Shown here in pieces: positions 26,302 to 40,127 of a stretch of 64,000 nucleotides of DNA. The position numbers were made by a program, and so were the translations under genes. Location: NCBI RefSeq assembly GCF_040115645.1, contig NW_027096040.1, positions 1 through 64,000 on the forward strand, written 5' to 3'. Source of the DNA: Euwallacea fornicatus (lineage: Eukaryota > Arthropoda > Insecta > Coleoptera > Curculionidae). Numbering within the stretch: position 1 is the stretch's first letter; the number at the start of each line of letters is the position of its first letter. The notes under the pieces were generated by a model. It did not search any database and was not told the origin of the DNA. It saw nothing but the letters and a program-made list of their open reading frames with translations.

Positions 26302-28813
26302 AGAATATTCAAATTTCGTCAACAATGACTCAAATGAATCAGATCGACCTGCTCATTAGTACGACTCATACGGTTTGGTTAAATTTTTCTGAGTTTTCCA
26401 GATAATGAGTAATTAATGTGCTCAAACACACATATTTTGTGATTTTTAAAATTTTGAACCTTAATAACTTCGGCAAAGAATATTCAAATTTCGTCAACAA
26501 TGACTCAAATGAATCAGATCGACCTGCTCATTAGTACGACTCATACGGTTTGGTTACATTTTTCTGAGTTTTCCAGATAATGAGTAATTAATGTGCTCAA
26601 ACACACATATTTTGTGATTTTTCAAATTTTGAACGTTAATAACTTCGGCACAGAATATTCAAATTTCGTCAACAATGACTCAAATGAATCAGATCGACCT
26701 GCTCATTAGTACGATTCATACGGTTTGGTTACATTTTTCTGAGTTTTCCAGATAATGAGTAATTAATGTGCTCAAACACACATATTTTGTGACTTTTCAA
26801 ATTTTGATCCTTAATAACTTCGGCACAGAATGTTCAAATTTCGTCAACAATGACTCAAATGAATCGGATCGACCTGCTCCTTAATTTGACTCATACGATT
26901 TGGTTGTATATTTCTGAGTTTTCCAGATAATGAGTGATTATTTGCTCAACCACACGTGTTTTGTGATTTTTCAAACTTTGAACCTTAATAACTTCGGCAC
27001 AGAATATTCAAATTTCGTCAACAATGACTCAAATGAATCAGATCGACCTGCTAATTAGTACGACTCATACGGTTTGGTTACATTTTTCTGAGTTTTCCAG
27101 ATAATGAGTAATTAATGTGCTCAAACACACATATTTTGCGAATTTTCAAACTTTGATCCTTAATAACTTCGGCACAGAATGTTCAAATTTCGTCAACAAT
27201 GAGTCAAATGAATAGGATCGACCTGCTCCTTAATTTGAGTCATACGATTTTGTTGTATTTTTCTGACTTTTCCAGATAATGAGTAATAAATGTGCTGAAA
27301 CACACATATTTTGCGAATTTTCAAATTTTGATCCTTAATAACTTCGGCACAGAATGTTCAAATTTCGTCAACAATGACTCAAATGAATCAGATCGACCTG
27401 CTCATTAGTTCAACTCATACGGTTTGGTTGTATTTTTCTGATTTTTTCCAGATAATGAGTAATAAATGTGCTCAAACACACATATTTTGCGAATTTTCAA
27501 ACTTTGAACCTTAATAACTTCGGCAAAGACTATTCAAATTTCGTCAACAATGACTCAAATGAATCAGATCGACCTGCTCATTAGTACGACTCATACGGTT
27601 TGGTTGCATTTTTCTGTGTTTTCCAGATAATGAGTAATTAATGTGCTCAAACACACATATTTTGTGATTTTTCAAATTTTGAACCTTAATAACTTCGGCA
27701 AAGAATATTCAAATTTCGTCAACAATGACTCAAATGAATCAGATCGACCTGCTCATTAGTACGACTCATACGGTTTGGTTGCATTTTTCTGAGTTTTCCA
27801 GATAATGAGTAATTAATGTGCTCAAACACACATATTTGGCGAATTTTTAAATTTTGAACCTTAATAACTTCGGCACAGAATATTCAAATTTCGTCAACAA
27901 TGACTCAAATGAATCAGATCGACCTGCTAATTAGTACGACTCATACGGTTTGGTTAAATTTTTCTGAGTTTTCCAGATAATGAGTAATTAATGTGCTCAA
28001 ACACACATATTTTGTGATTTTTCAAATTTTGAACCTTAATAATTTCGGCACAGAATATTCAAATTTCGTCAACAATGACTCAAATGAATCAGATCGACCT
28101 GCTCATAAGTACGACTCATACGGTTTGGTTACATCTTTCTGAGTTTTCCAGATAATGAGTAATTAATGTGCTCAAACACACATATTTTGTGACTTTTCAA
28201 ATTTTGATCCTTAATAACTTCGGCACAGAATGTTCAAATTTCGTCAACAATGACTCAAAAGAATCGGATCGACCTGCTCCTTAATTTGACTCATACGATT
28301 TGGTTGTATATTTCTGAGTTTTCCAGATAATGAGTGATTATTTGCTCAACCACACGTATTTTGTGATTTTTCAAATTTTGAACCTTAATAACTTCGGCAA
28401 AGAATATTCAAATTTCGTCAACAATGATTCAAATGAATCAGATCGACCTGCTCATTAGTACGACTCATACGGTTTGGTTACATTTTTCTGAGTTTTCCAG
28501 ATAATGAGTAATAAATGTGCTGAAACACACATATTTTGCGAATTTTCAAATTTTGAACCTTAATAACTTCGGCAAAGAATATTCAAATTTCGTCAACAAT
28601 GACTCAAATGAATCAGATCGACCTGCTCATTAGTACGACTCATACGGTTTGGTTACATTTTTCTGAGTTTTCCAGATAATGAGTAATAAATGTGCTGAAA
28701 CACACATATTTTGCGAATTTTCAAACTTTGAACCTTAATAACTTCGGCAAAGAATATTCAAATTTCGTCAACAATGACTCAAATGAATCAGATCGACCTG
28801 CTCATTAGTACGA
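26302..28813 (+). repeat. Fourteen-monomer higher-order repeat of 2449 bp, copy 2
   Basis: This is the tandem partner of 23853-26301. It ends at 28814 (t, in cgattcatac) against 26365 (c). Unless it reflects an assembly error, the apparent perfect identity makes this one of the youngest events in the window. Confidence 0.95.
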
Positions 28814-29975
28814 TTCATACGGTTTGGTTGTATTTTTCTGAGTTTTTCCAGATAATGAGTAATAAATGTGCTCAAACACACATATTTTGCGAATTTTCAA
28901 ACTTTGAACCTTAATAACTTCGGCAAAGAACATTCAAATTTCGTCAACAATGTCTCAAATGAATCGGATCGACCTGCTCCTTAATTTGCCTCATACGATT
29001 TGGTTGTATTTTTCTGAGTTTTTCCAGATAATGAGTAATAAATGTGCACAAACACACATATTTTGCGAATTTTCAAAGTTTGAACCTTAATAACTTCGGC
29101 ACAGAATATTCAAATTTCGTCAACAATGACTCAAATGAATCAGATTGACCTGTTCATTAGTATGACTCATACGGTTTGGTTGCATTTTTCTGAGTTTTCC
29201 AAATAATGAGTAATTAATGTGCTCAAACACACATATTTTGTGATTTTTCAAATTTTGAACCTTAATAACTTCGGCACAGAATATTCAAATTTCGTCAACA
29301 ATGACTCAAATGAATCAGATCGACCTGCTCATTAATTTGACTCATACGATTTGATTGTATTTTTCTGAGTTTTCCAGATAATGAGTAATTAATGTGCTCA
29401 AACACACATATTTTGTGATTTTTCAAATTTTGAACCTTAATAACTTCGGCACAGAATGTTCAAATTTCGTCAACAATGACTCAAAAGAATCGGATCGACC
29501 TGCTCCTTAATTTGACTCATACGATTTGGTTGTATATTTCTGAGTTTTCCAGATAATGAGTGATTATTTGCTCAACCACACGTATTTTGTGATTTTTCAA
29601 ACTTTGAACCTTAATAACTTCGGCACAGAATATTCAAATTTCGTCAACAATGACTCAAATGAATCAGATCGACCTGCTAATTAGTACGACTCATACGGTT
29701 TGGTTACGTTTTTCTGAGTTTTCCAGATAATGAGTAATTAATGTGCTCAAACACACATATTTTGCGAATTTTCAAACTTTGATCCTTAATAACTTCGGCA
29801 CAGAATGTTCAAATTTCGTCAACAATGAGTCAAATGAATAGGATCGACCTGCTCCTTAATTTGAGTCATACGATTTTGTTGTATTTTTCTGACTTTTCCA
29901 GATAATGAGTGATTATTTGCTCAACCACACGTATTTTGTGATTTTTCAAACTTTGAACCTTAATAACTTCGGCAC

Positions 29976-30765
29976 AGAATATTCAAATTTCGTCAACAAT
30001 GACTCAAATGAATCAGATCGACCTGCTAATTAGTACGACTCATACGGTTTGGTTACATTTTTCTGAGTTTTCCAGATAATGAGTAATTAATGTGCTCAAA
30101 CACACATATTTTGCGAATTTTCAAACTTTGATCCTTAATAACTTCGGCACAGAATGTTCAAATTTCGTCAACAATGACTCAAATGAATCAGATCGACCTG
30201 CTCATTAGTACGACTCATACGGTTTGGTTACATTTTTCTGAGTTTCTCCAGATAATGAGTGATTATGTGCTCAAACACACATATTTTGCGAATTTTCAAA
30301 CTTTGAACCTTAATAACTTCGGCACAAAATATTCAAATTTCGTCAACAATGACTCAAATGAATCAGTTCGACCTGCTAATTAGTACGACTCATACGGTTT
30401 GGTTACATTTTTCTGAGTTTTCCAGATAATGAGTAATTAATGTGCTCGAACACACATATTTTGCGAATTTTCAAACTTTGAACCTTAATAACTTCGGCAA
30501 AGAATATTCAAATTTCGTCAACAATGACTCAAATGAATCAGATCGACCTGCTCATTAGTACGACTCATACGGCTTGGTTACATTTTTCTGAGTTTTCCAG
30601 ATAATGAGGAATTAATGTGCTCAAACACACATATTTTGCGAATTTTTAAATTTTGAACCTTAATAACTTCGGCACAGAATATTCAAATTTCGTCAACAAT
30701 GACTCAAATGAATCAGATCGACCTGCTCATTAATTTGACTCATACGATTTGATTGTATTTTTCTG
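29976..30765 (+). repeat. Six-monomer duplication, 790 bp, copy 1 (partner 31026-31815)
   Basis: The offset is 1050 bp. Shared rare variants are gcacaaaatattc, aatcagttcgacc, gtgctcgaacacac, catacggcttgg and ataatgaggaatt. No difference was seen inside. Boundaries: 29975 c against 31025 a, and 30766 t against 31816 a. It contains a monomer with gagtttctccag plus gtgattatg, which leaves a 69-codon frame open (30174-30383) by chance. Confidence 0.93.
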
Positions 30766-31025
30766 TGTTTTCCAGATAATGAGTAATTAATGTGCTCAAA
30801 CACACATATTTTGTGATTTTTCAAATTTTGAACCTTAATAACTTCGGCAAAGAATATTCAAATTTCGTCAACAATGATTCAAATGAATCAGATCGACCTG
30901 CTCATTAGTACGACTCATACGATTTGGTTACATTTTTCTGAGTTTTCCAGATAATGAGTAATTAATGTGCTCAAACACACATATTTTGTGATTTTTCAAA
31001 TTTTGAACCTTAATAACTTCGGCAA

Positions 31026-31815
31026 AGAATATTCAAATTTCGTCAACAATGACTCAAATGAATCAGATCGACCTGCTAATTAGTACGACTCATACGGTTT
31101 GGTTACATTTTTCTGAGTTTTCCAGATAATGAGTAATTAATGTGCTCAAACACACATATTTTGCGAATTTTCAAACTTTGATCCTTAATAACTTCGGCAC
31201 AGAATGTTCAAATTTCGTCAACAATGACTCAAATGAATCAGATCGACCTGCTCATTAGTACGACTCATACGGTTTGGTTACATTTTTCTGAGTTTCTCCA
31301 GATAATGAGTGATTATGTGCTCAAACACACATATTTTGCGAATTTTCAAACTTTGAACCTTAATAACTTCGGCACAAAATATTCAAATTTCGTCAACAAT
31401 GACTCAAATGAATCAGTTCGACCTGCTAATTAGTACGACTCATACGGTTTGGTTACATTTTTCTGAGTTTTCCAGATAATGAGTAATTAATGTGCTCGAA
31501 CACACATATTTTGCGAATTTTCAAACTTTGAACCTTAATAACTTCGGCAAAGAATATTCAAATTTCGTCAACAATGACTCAAATGAATCAGATCGACCTG
31601 CTCATTAGTACGACTCATACGGCTTGGTTACATTTTTCTGAGTTTTCCAGATAATGAGGAATTAATGTGCTCAAACACACATATTTTGCGAATTTTTAAA
31701 TTTTGAACCTTAATAACTTCGGCACAGAATATTCAAATTTCGTCAACAATGACTCAAATGAATCAGATCGACCTGCTCATTAATTTGACTCATACGATTT
31801 GATTGTATTTTTCTG
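31026..31815 (+). repeat. Six-monomer duplication, 790 bp, copy 2
   Basis: This is the partner of 29976-30765, separated from it by 260 bp (31026 minus 30766), so the true repeat step is 1050 bp. The identical 69-codon chance frame recurs at 31224-31433. Confidence 0.93.
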
Positions 31816-33587
31816 AGTTTTCCAGATAATGAGTCATTATGTGCTCAAACACACATATTTTGTGATTTTTCAAATTTTGAACCTTAATAACTTCGGCAAA
31901 GAATATTCATATTTCGTCAACAATGACTCAAATGAATCAGATCGACCTGCTCATTAGTTCAACTCATACGGTTTGGTTGTATTTTTCTGATTTTTTCCAG
32001 ATAATGAGTAATAAATGTGCTCAAACACACATATTTTGCGAATTTTCAAACTTTGAACCTTAATAACTTCGGCAAAGAATATTCAAATTTCGTCAACAAT
32101 GACTCAAATGAATCAGATCGACCTGCTCATTAGTACGACTCATACGGTTTGGTTGCATTTGTCTGAGTTTTCCAGATAATGAGTAATTAATGTGCTCAAA
32201 CACACATATTTTGTGATTTTTCAAATTTTGAACCTTAATAACTTCGGCAAAGAATATTCAAATTTCGTCAACAATGACTCAAATGAATCAGATCGACCTG
32301 CTCATTAGTACGACTCATACGGTTTGGTTGCATTTTTCTGTGTTTTCCAGATAATGAGTAATTAATGTGCTCAAACACACATATTTTGTGATTTTTCAAA
32401 TTTTGAACCTTAATAACTTCGGCAAAGAATATTCAAATTTCGTCAACAATGATTCAAATGAATCAGATCGACCTGCTCATTAGTACGACTCATACGATTT
32501 GGTTACATTTTTCTGAGTTTTCCAGATAATGAGTAAGTAATGTGCTCAAACACACATATTTTGTGATTTTTCAAATTTTGAACCTTAATAACTTCGGCAA
32601 AGAATATTCAAATTTCGTCAACAATGACTCAAATGAATCAGATCGACCTGCTCATTAGTACGACTCATACGGTTTGGTTAAATTTTTCTGAGTTTTCCAG
32701 ATAATGAGTAATTAATGTGCTCAAACACACATATTTTGTGATTTTTCAAATTTTGAACCTTAATAATTTCGGCACAGAATATTCAAATTTCGTCAACAAT
32801 GACTCAAATGAATCAGATCGACCTGCTCATAAGTACGACTCATACGGTTTGGTTACATTTTTCTGAGTTTTCCAGATAATAAGTGATTATGTGCTCAAAC
32901 ACACATATTTTGTGATTTTTCAAATTTTGAACCTTAATAATTTCGGCACAGAATATTCAAATTTCGTCAACAATGACTCAAATGAATCAGATCGACCTGC
33001 TCATAAGTACGACTCATACGGTTTGGTTACATTTTTCTGAGTTTTCCAGATAATAAGTGATTATGTGCTCAAACAAACATATTTTGTGACTATTCAAATT
33101 TTGAACCTTAATAACTTCGACAAAGAATATTCAAATTTCGTCAACAATGACTCAAATGAATCAGATCGACCTGCTCATTAGTACGACTCATACGGTTTGG
33201 TTACATTTTTCTGAGTTTTCCAGATAATGAGTAATTAATGTGCTCAAACACACATATTTGGCGAATTTTTAAATTTTGAACCTTAATAACTTCGGCACAG
33301 AATATTCAAATTTCGTCAACAATGACTCAAATGAATCAGATCGACCTGCTCATTAGTACGACTCATACGGTTTGGTTAAATTTTTCTGAGTTTTCCAGAT
33401 AATGAGTAATTAATGTGCTCAAACACACATATTTTGTGATTTTTCAAATTTTGAACCTTAATAACTTCGGCAAAGAATATTCAAATTTCGTCAACAATGA
33501 CTCAAATGAATCAGATCGACCTGCTCATAAGTACGACTCATACGGTTTGGTTGTATTTTTCTGAGTTTTTCCAGATAATGAGTAATA

Positions 33588-33863
33588 AATGTGCTCAAAC
33601 ACACATATTTTGCGAATTTTCAAACTTTGAACCTTAATAACTTCGGCAAAGAACATTCAAATTTCGTCAACAATGTCTCAAATGAATCGGATCGACCTGC
33701 TCCTTAATTTGACTCATACGATTTGGTTGTATATTTCTGAGTTTTCCAGATAATGAGTAATAAATGTGCACAAACACACATATTTTGCGAATTTTCAAAG
33801 TTTGAACCTTAATAACTTCGGCACAGAATATTCAAATTTCGTCAACAATGACTCAAATGAATC
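33588..33863 (+). repeat. Two-monomer duplication (350-bp offset), copy 1; partner 33938-34213
   Basis: It carries aaagaacattcaaa, acaatgtctcaaatg, gtatatttctgag, gtgcacaaac and tcaaagtttgaacc in both copies. Boundaries are at 33587 (a against t at 33937) and 33864 (g against a at 34214). Confidence 0.85.
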
Positions 33864-36427
33864 GGATCGACCTGCTCCTTAATTTGACTCATACGATTTG
33901 GTTGTATATTTCTGAGTTTTCCAGATAATGAGTAATTAATGTGCTCAAACACACATATTTTGCGAATTTTCAAACTTTGAACCTTAATAACTTCGGCAAA
34001 GAACATTCAAATTTCGTCAACAATGTCTCAAATGAATCGGATCGACCTGCTCCTTAATTTGACTCATACGATTTGGTTGTATATTTCTGAGTTTTCCAGA
34101 TAATGAGTAATAAATGTGCACAAACACACATATTTTGCGAATTTTCAAAGTTTGAACCTTAATAACTTCGGCACAGAATATTCAAATTTCGTCAACAATG
34201 ACTCAAATGAATCAGATCGACCTGCTAATTAGTACGACTCATACGGTTTGGTTGTATTTTTCTGAGTTATCCAGATAATGAGTAATTAATGTGCTCAAAC
34301 ACACATATTTTGCGAATTTTTAAATTTTGATCCTTAATAACTTCGGCACAGAATATTCAAATTTCGTCAACAATGACTCAAATGAATCAGATCGACCTGC
34401 TCATTAGTACGACTCATACGGTTTGGTTACATTTTTCTGAGTTATCCAGATAATGAGTACTTAATGTGCTCAAACACACATATTTTGCGAATTTTTAAAT
34501 TTTGAACCTTAATAACTTCGGCATAGAATATTCAAATTTCGTCAACAATGACTCAAATGAATCAGATCGACCTGCTAATTAGTACGACTCATACGGTTTG
34601 GTTGTATTTTTCTGAGTTATCCAGGTAATGAGTAATTAATGTGCTCAAACACACATATTTTGCGAATTTTCAAATTTTGATCCTTAATAACTTCGGCACA
34701 GAATATTCAAATTTCGTCAACAATGACTCAAATGAATCGGATCAACCTGCTCCTTAATTTGACTCATACGATTTTGTTGTATTTTTCTGACTTTTCCAGA
34801 TAATGAGTAATAAATGTGCTCAAACACACATATTTTGCGAATTTTCAAACTTTGAACCTTAATAACTTCGGCAAAGAATATTCAAATTTCGTCAACAATG
34901 ACTCACATGAATGAGATCGACCTGCTCATTAGTACGACTCATACGGTTTGGTTGTATTTTTCTGACTTTTCCAGATAATGAGTAATAAATGTGCTCAAAC
35001 ACACATATTTTGCGAATTTTCAAACTTTGAACCTTAATAACTTCGGCACAGAATATTCAAATTTCGTCAACAATGACTCAAATGAATGGGATCGACCTGC
35101 TCATTAGTACGACTCATACGGTTTGGTTACATTTTTCTGAGTTTTCCAGATAATGAGTAATTAATGTGCTCAAACACACATATTTTGCGAATTTTCAAAC
35201 TTTGATCCTTAATAACTTCGGCACAGAATGTTCAAATTTCGTCAACAATGAGTCAAATGAATAGGATCGACCTGCTCCTTAATTTGACTCATACGATTTT
35301 GTTGCATTTTTCTGACTTTTCCAGATAATGAGTAATAAATGTGCTCAAACACACATATTTTGCGAATTTTCAAACTTTGATCCTTAATAACTTCGGCAAA
35401 GAATATTCAAATTTCGTCAACAATGACTCAAATGAATCAGATCGACCTGCTCATTAGTACGACTCATACGGTTTGGTTACATTTTTCTGAGTTTTCCAGA
35501 TAATGAGTAATTAATGTGCTCAAACACACATATTTTGCGAATTTTTAAATTTTGAACCTTAATAACTTCGGCACAGAATATTCAAATTTCGTCAACAATG
35601 ACTCAAATGAATCAGATCGACCTGCTCATTAGTACGACTCATAGGGTATGGTTGTATTTTTCTGAGTTTCTCCAGATAATGAGTAATAAATGTGCTCAAA
35701 CACACATATTTTGCGAATTTTCAAACTTTGAACCTTAATAACTTCGGCAAAGAATATTCAAATTTCGTCAACAATGACTCAAATGAATGAGATCGACCTG
35801 CTCATTAGTACGACTCATACGGTTTGGTTGTATTTTTCTGAGTTTCTCCAGATAATGAGTAATAAATGTGCTCAAACACACATATTTTGCGAATTTTCAA
35901 ACTTTGAACCTTAATAACTTCGGCACAGAATATTCAAATTTCGCCAACAATAACTCAAATGAATCGGATCAACCTGCTCCTTAATTTGACTCATACGATT
36001 TTGTTGTATTTTTCTGACTTTTCCAGATAATGAGTAATAAATGTGCTCAAACACACATATTTTGCGAATTTTCAAACTTTGAACCTTAATAACTTCGGCA
36101 CAGAATATTCAAATTTCGTCAACAATGACTCAAATGAATGGGATCGACCTGCTCATTAGTACGACTCATACGGTTTGGTTACATTTTTCTGAGTTTTCCA
36201 GATAATGAGTAATTAATGTGCTCAAACACACATATTTTGCGAATTTTCAAACTTTGATCCTTAATAACTTCGGCACAGAATATTCAAATTTCGTCAACAA
36301 TGACTCAAATGAATGGGATCGACCTGCTCATTAGTACGACTCATACGGTTTGGTTACATTTTTCTGAGTTTTCCAGATAATGAGTAATAAATGTGCTCAA
36401 ACACACATATTTTGCGAATTTTCAAAC

Positions 36428-36956
36428 TTTGAACCTTAATAACTTCGGCACAGAATATTCAAATTTCGTCAACAATGACTCAAATGAATGGGATCGACCT
36501 GCTCATTAGTACGACTCATACGGTTTGGTTACATTTTTCTGAGTTTTCCAGATAATGAGTAATTAATGTGCTCAAACACACATATTTTGCGAATTTTCAA
36601 ACTTTGATCCTTAATAACTTCGGCACAGAATGTTCAAATTTCGTCAACAATGAGTCAAATGAATAGGATCGACCTGCTCCTTAATTTGAGTCATACGATT
36701 TTGTTGTATTTTTCTGACTTTTCCAGATAATGAGTAATAAATGTGCTGAAACACACATATTTTGCGAATTTTCAAATTTTGATCCTTAATAACTTCGGCA
36801 CAGAATATTCAAATTTCGTCAACAATGACTCAAATGAATCAGATCGACCTGCTCATTAGTACGACTCATACGGTTTGGTTACATTTTTCTGAGTTTCTCC
36901 AGATAATGAGTGACTATGTGCTCAAACACACATATTTTGCGAATTTTCAAACTTTG
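36428..36956 (+). repeat. Three-monomer block, 529 bp, copy 1 (partner 38003-38531)
   Basis: The offset is 1575 bp (nine units). It holds the gaatgggatcg monomer, the gaataggatcg / ctgacttttcc monomer and a gagtttctccag / gtgactatg monomer. One internal difference was seen (36807 a against 38382 g). It ends at 36957 c against 38532 a. Confidence 0.87.
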
Positions 36957-39900
36957 CACCTTAATAACTTCGGCACAGAATATTCAAATTTCGTCAACAA
37001 TGACTCAAATGAATCAGATCGACCTGCTAATTAGTACGACTCATACGGTTTGGTTACATTTTTCTGAGTTTTCCAGATAATGAGTAATAAATGTGCTCAA
37101 ACACACATATTTTGCGAATTTTCAAACTTTGAACCTTAATAACTTCGGCACAGAATATTCAAATTTCGTCAACAATGACTCAAATGAATCAGATCGACCT
37201 GCTCATTAGTACGACTCATACGGTTTGGTTACATTTTTCTGAGTTTTCCAGATAATGAGTAATTAATGTGCTCAAACACACATATTTTGCGAATTTTCAA
37301 ACTTTGAACCTTAATAACTTCGGCAAAGAATATTCAAATTTCGTCAACAATGACTCAAATGAATCAGATCGACCTGCTCATTAGTACGACTCATACGGTT
37401 TGGTTACATTTTTCTGAGTTTTCCAGATAATGAGTAATTAATGTGCTCAAACACACATATTTTGTGACTTTTCAATCTTTGATCCTTAATAACTTCGGCA
37501 CAGAATGTTCAAATTTCGTCAACAATGACTCAAATGAATCAGATCGACCTGCTCATTAGTACGACTCATACGGTTTGGTTACATTTTTCTGAGTTTTCCA
37601 GATAATGAGTAATTAATGTGCTCAAACACACATATTTTGCGAATTTTCAAACTTTGATCCTTAATAACTTCGGCACAGAATATTCAAATTTCGTCAACAA
37701 TGACTCAAATGAATCAGATCGACCTGCTAATTAGTACGACTCATACGGTTTGGTTACATTTTTCTGAGTTTTCCAGATAATGAGTAATTAATGTGCTCAA
37801 ACACACATATTTTGTAACTTTTCAAACTTTGAACCTTAATAACTTCGGCACAGAATATTCAAATTTCGCCAACAATAACTCAAATGAATCGGATCAACCT
37901 GCTCCTTAATTTGACTCATACGATTTTGTTGTATTTTTCTGACTTTTCCAGATAATGAGTAATAAATGTGCTCAAACACACATATTTTGCGAATTTTCAA
38001 AATTTGAACCTTAATAACTTCGGCACAGAATATTCAAATTTCGTCAACAATGACTCAAATGAATGGGATCGACCTGCTCATTAGTACGACTCATACGGTT
38101 TGGTTACATTTTTCTGAGTTTTCCAGATAATGAGTAATTAATGTGCTCAAACACACATATTTTGCGAATTTTCAAACTTTGATCCTTAATAACTTCGGCA
38201 CAGAATGTTCAAATTTCGTCAACAATGAGTCAAATGAATAGGATCGACCTGCTCCTTAATTTGAGTCATACGATTTTGTTGTATTTTTCTGACTTTTCCA
38301 GATAATGAGTAATAAATGTGCTGAAACACACATATTTTGCGAATTTTCAAATTTTGATCCTTAATAACTTCGGCACAGAATGTTCAAATTTCGTCAACAA
38401 TGACTCAAATGAATCAGATCGACCTGCTCATTAGTACGACTCATACGGTTTGGTTACATTTTTCTGAGTTTCTCCAGATAATGAGTGACTATGTGCTCAA
38501 ACACACATATTTTGCGAATTTTCAAACTTTGAACCTTAATAACTTCGGCACAGAATATTCAAATTTCGTCAACAATGACTCAAATGAATCAGATCGACCT
38601 GCTCATTAGTACGACTCATACGGTTTGGTTACATTTTTCTGAGTTTTCCAGATAATGAGTAATTAATGTGCTCAAACACACATATTTTGCGAATTTTCAA
38701 ACTTTGATCCTTAATAACTTCGGCACAGAATATTCAAATTTCGTCAACAATGACTCAAATGAATCAGATCGACCTGCTAAGTAGTACGACTCATACGGTT
38801 TGGTTACATTTTTCTGAGTTTTCCAGATAATGAGTAATAAATGTGCTCAAACACACATATTTTGCGAATTTTCAAACTTTGATCCTTAATAACTTCGGCA
38901 CAGAATGTTCAAATTTCGTCAACAATGAGTCAAATGAATAGGATCGACCTGCTCCTTAATTTGAGTCATACGATTTTGTTGTATTTTTCTGACTTTTCCA
39001 GATAATGAGTAATAAATGTGCTCAAACACACATATTTTGCGAATTTTCAAACTTTGAACCTTAATAACTTCGGCACAGAATATTCAAATTTCGTCAACAA
39101 TGACTCAAATGAATCAGATCGACCTGCTAATTAGTACGACTCATACGGTTTGGTTACATTTTTCTGAGTTTCTCCAGATAATGAGTGTTTATGTGCTCAA
39201 ACACACATATTTTGCGAATTTTCAAACTTTGAACCTTAATAACTTCGGCACAGAATATTCAAATTTCGTCAACAATGACTCAAATGAATCAGATCGACCT
39301 GCTCATTAGTACGACTCATACGGTTTGGTTACATTTTTCTGAGTTTTCCAGATAATGAGTAATTAATGTGCTCAAACACACATATTTTGCGAATTTTCAA
39401 ACTTTGAACCTTAATAACTTCGGCAAAGAATATTCAAATTTCGTCAACAATGACTCAAATGAATCAGATCGACCTGCTCATTAGTACGACTCATACGGTT
39501 TGGTTACATTTTTCTGAGTTTTCCAGATAATGAGTAATTAATGTGCTCAAACACACATATTTTGCGAATTTTCAAACTTTGAACCTTAATAACTTCGGCA
39601 AAGAATATTCAAATTTCGTCAACAATGACTCAAATGAATCAGATCGACCTGCTCATTAGTACGACTCATACGGTTTGGTTACATTTTTCTGAGTTTTCCA
39701 GATAATGAGTAATTAATGTGCTCAAACACACATATTTTGCGAATTTTTAAATTTTGAACCTTAATAACTTCGGCACAGAATATTCAAATTTCGTCAACAA
39801 TGACTCAAATGAATCAGATCGACCTGCTCATTAGTACGACTCATACGGTATGGTTGTATTTTTCTGAGTTTCTCCAGATAATGAGTAATAAATGTGCTCA

Positions 39901-40127
39901 AACACACATATTTTGCGAATTTTCAAACTTTGAACCTTAATAACTTCGGCACAGAATATTCAAATTTCGCCAACAATAACTCAAATGAATCGGATCAACC
40001 TGCTCCTTAATTTGACTCATACGATTTTGTTGTATTTTTCTGACTTTTCCAGATAATGAGTAATAAATGTGCTCAAACACACATATTTTGCGAATTTTCA
40101 AACTTTGAACCTTAATAACTTCGGCAC

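Larger units (their letters stand above)
28814..40127 (+). repeat. Mosaic satellite domain, 175-bp gcgaatttt monomers with interspersed two-type alternation
   Basis: Most units are 175 bp with gtaattaatgtgctc, gcgaattttcaaac and cacagaatattc. Two haplotypes alternate. One reads gaatcagatcgacctgctca then ttagtacgactcatacgg. The other reads gaataggatc, then ctccttaatttgagtc, acgattttgttg and ctgacttttcc. The variants within the second type travel together, so it is a stable subfamily. Smaller copied pieces include 33588-33863 with 33938-34213 (350 bp, two monomers) and the cgccaacaataactc monomer at 35942, 37867 and 39968. No gene or unrelated sequence was seen. Confidence 0.9.
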
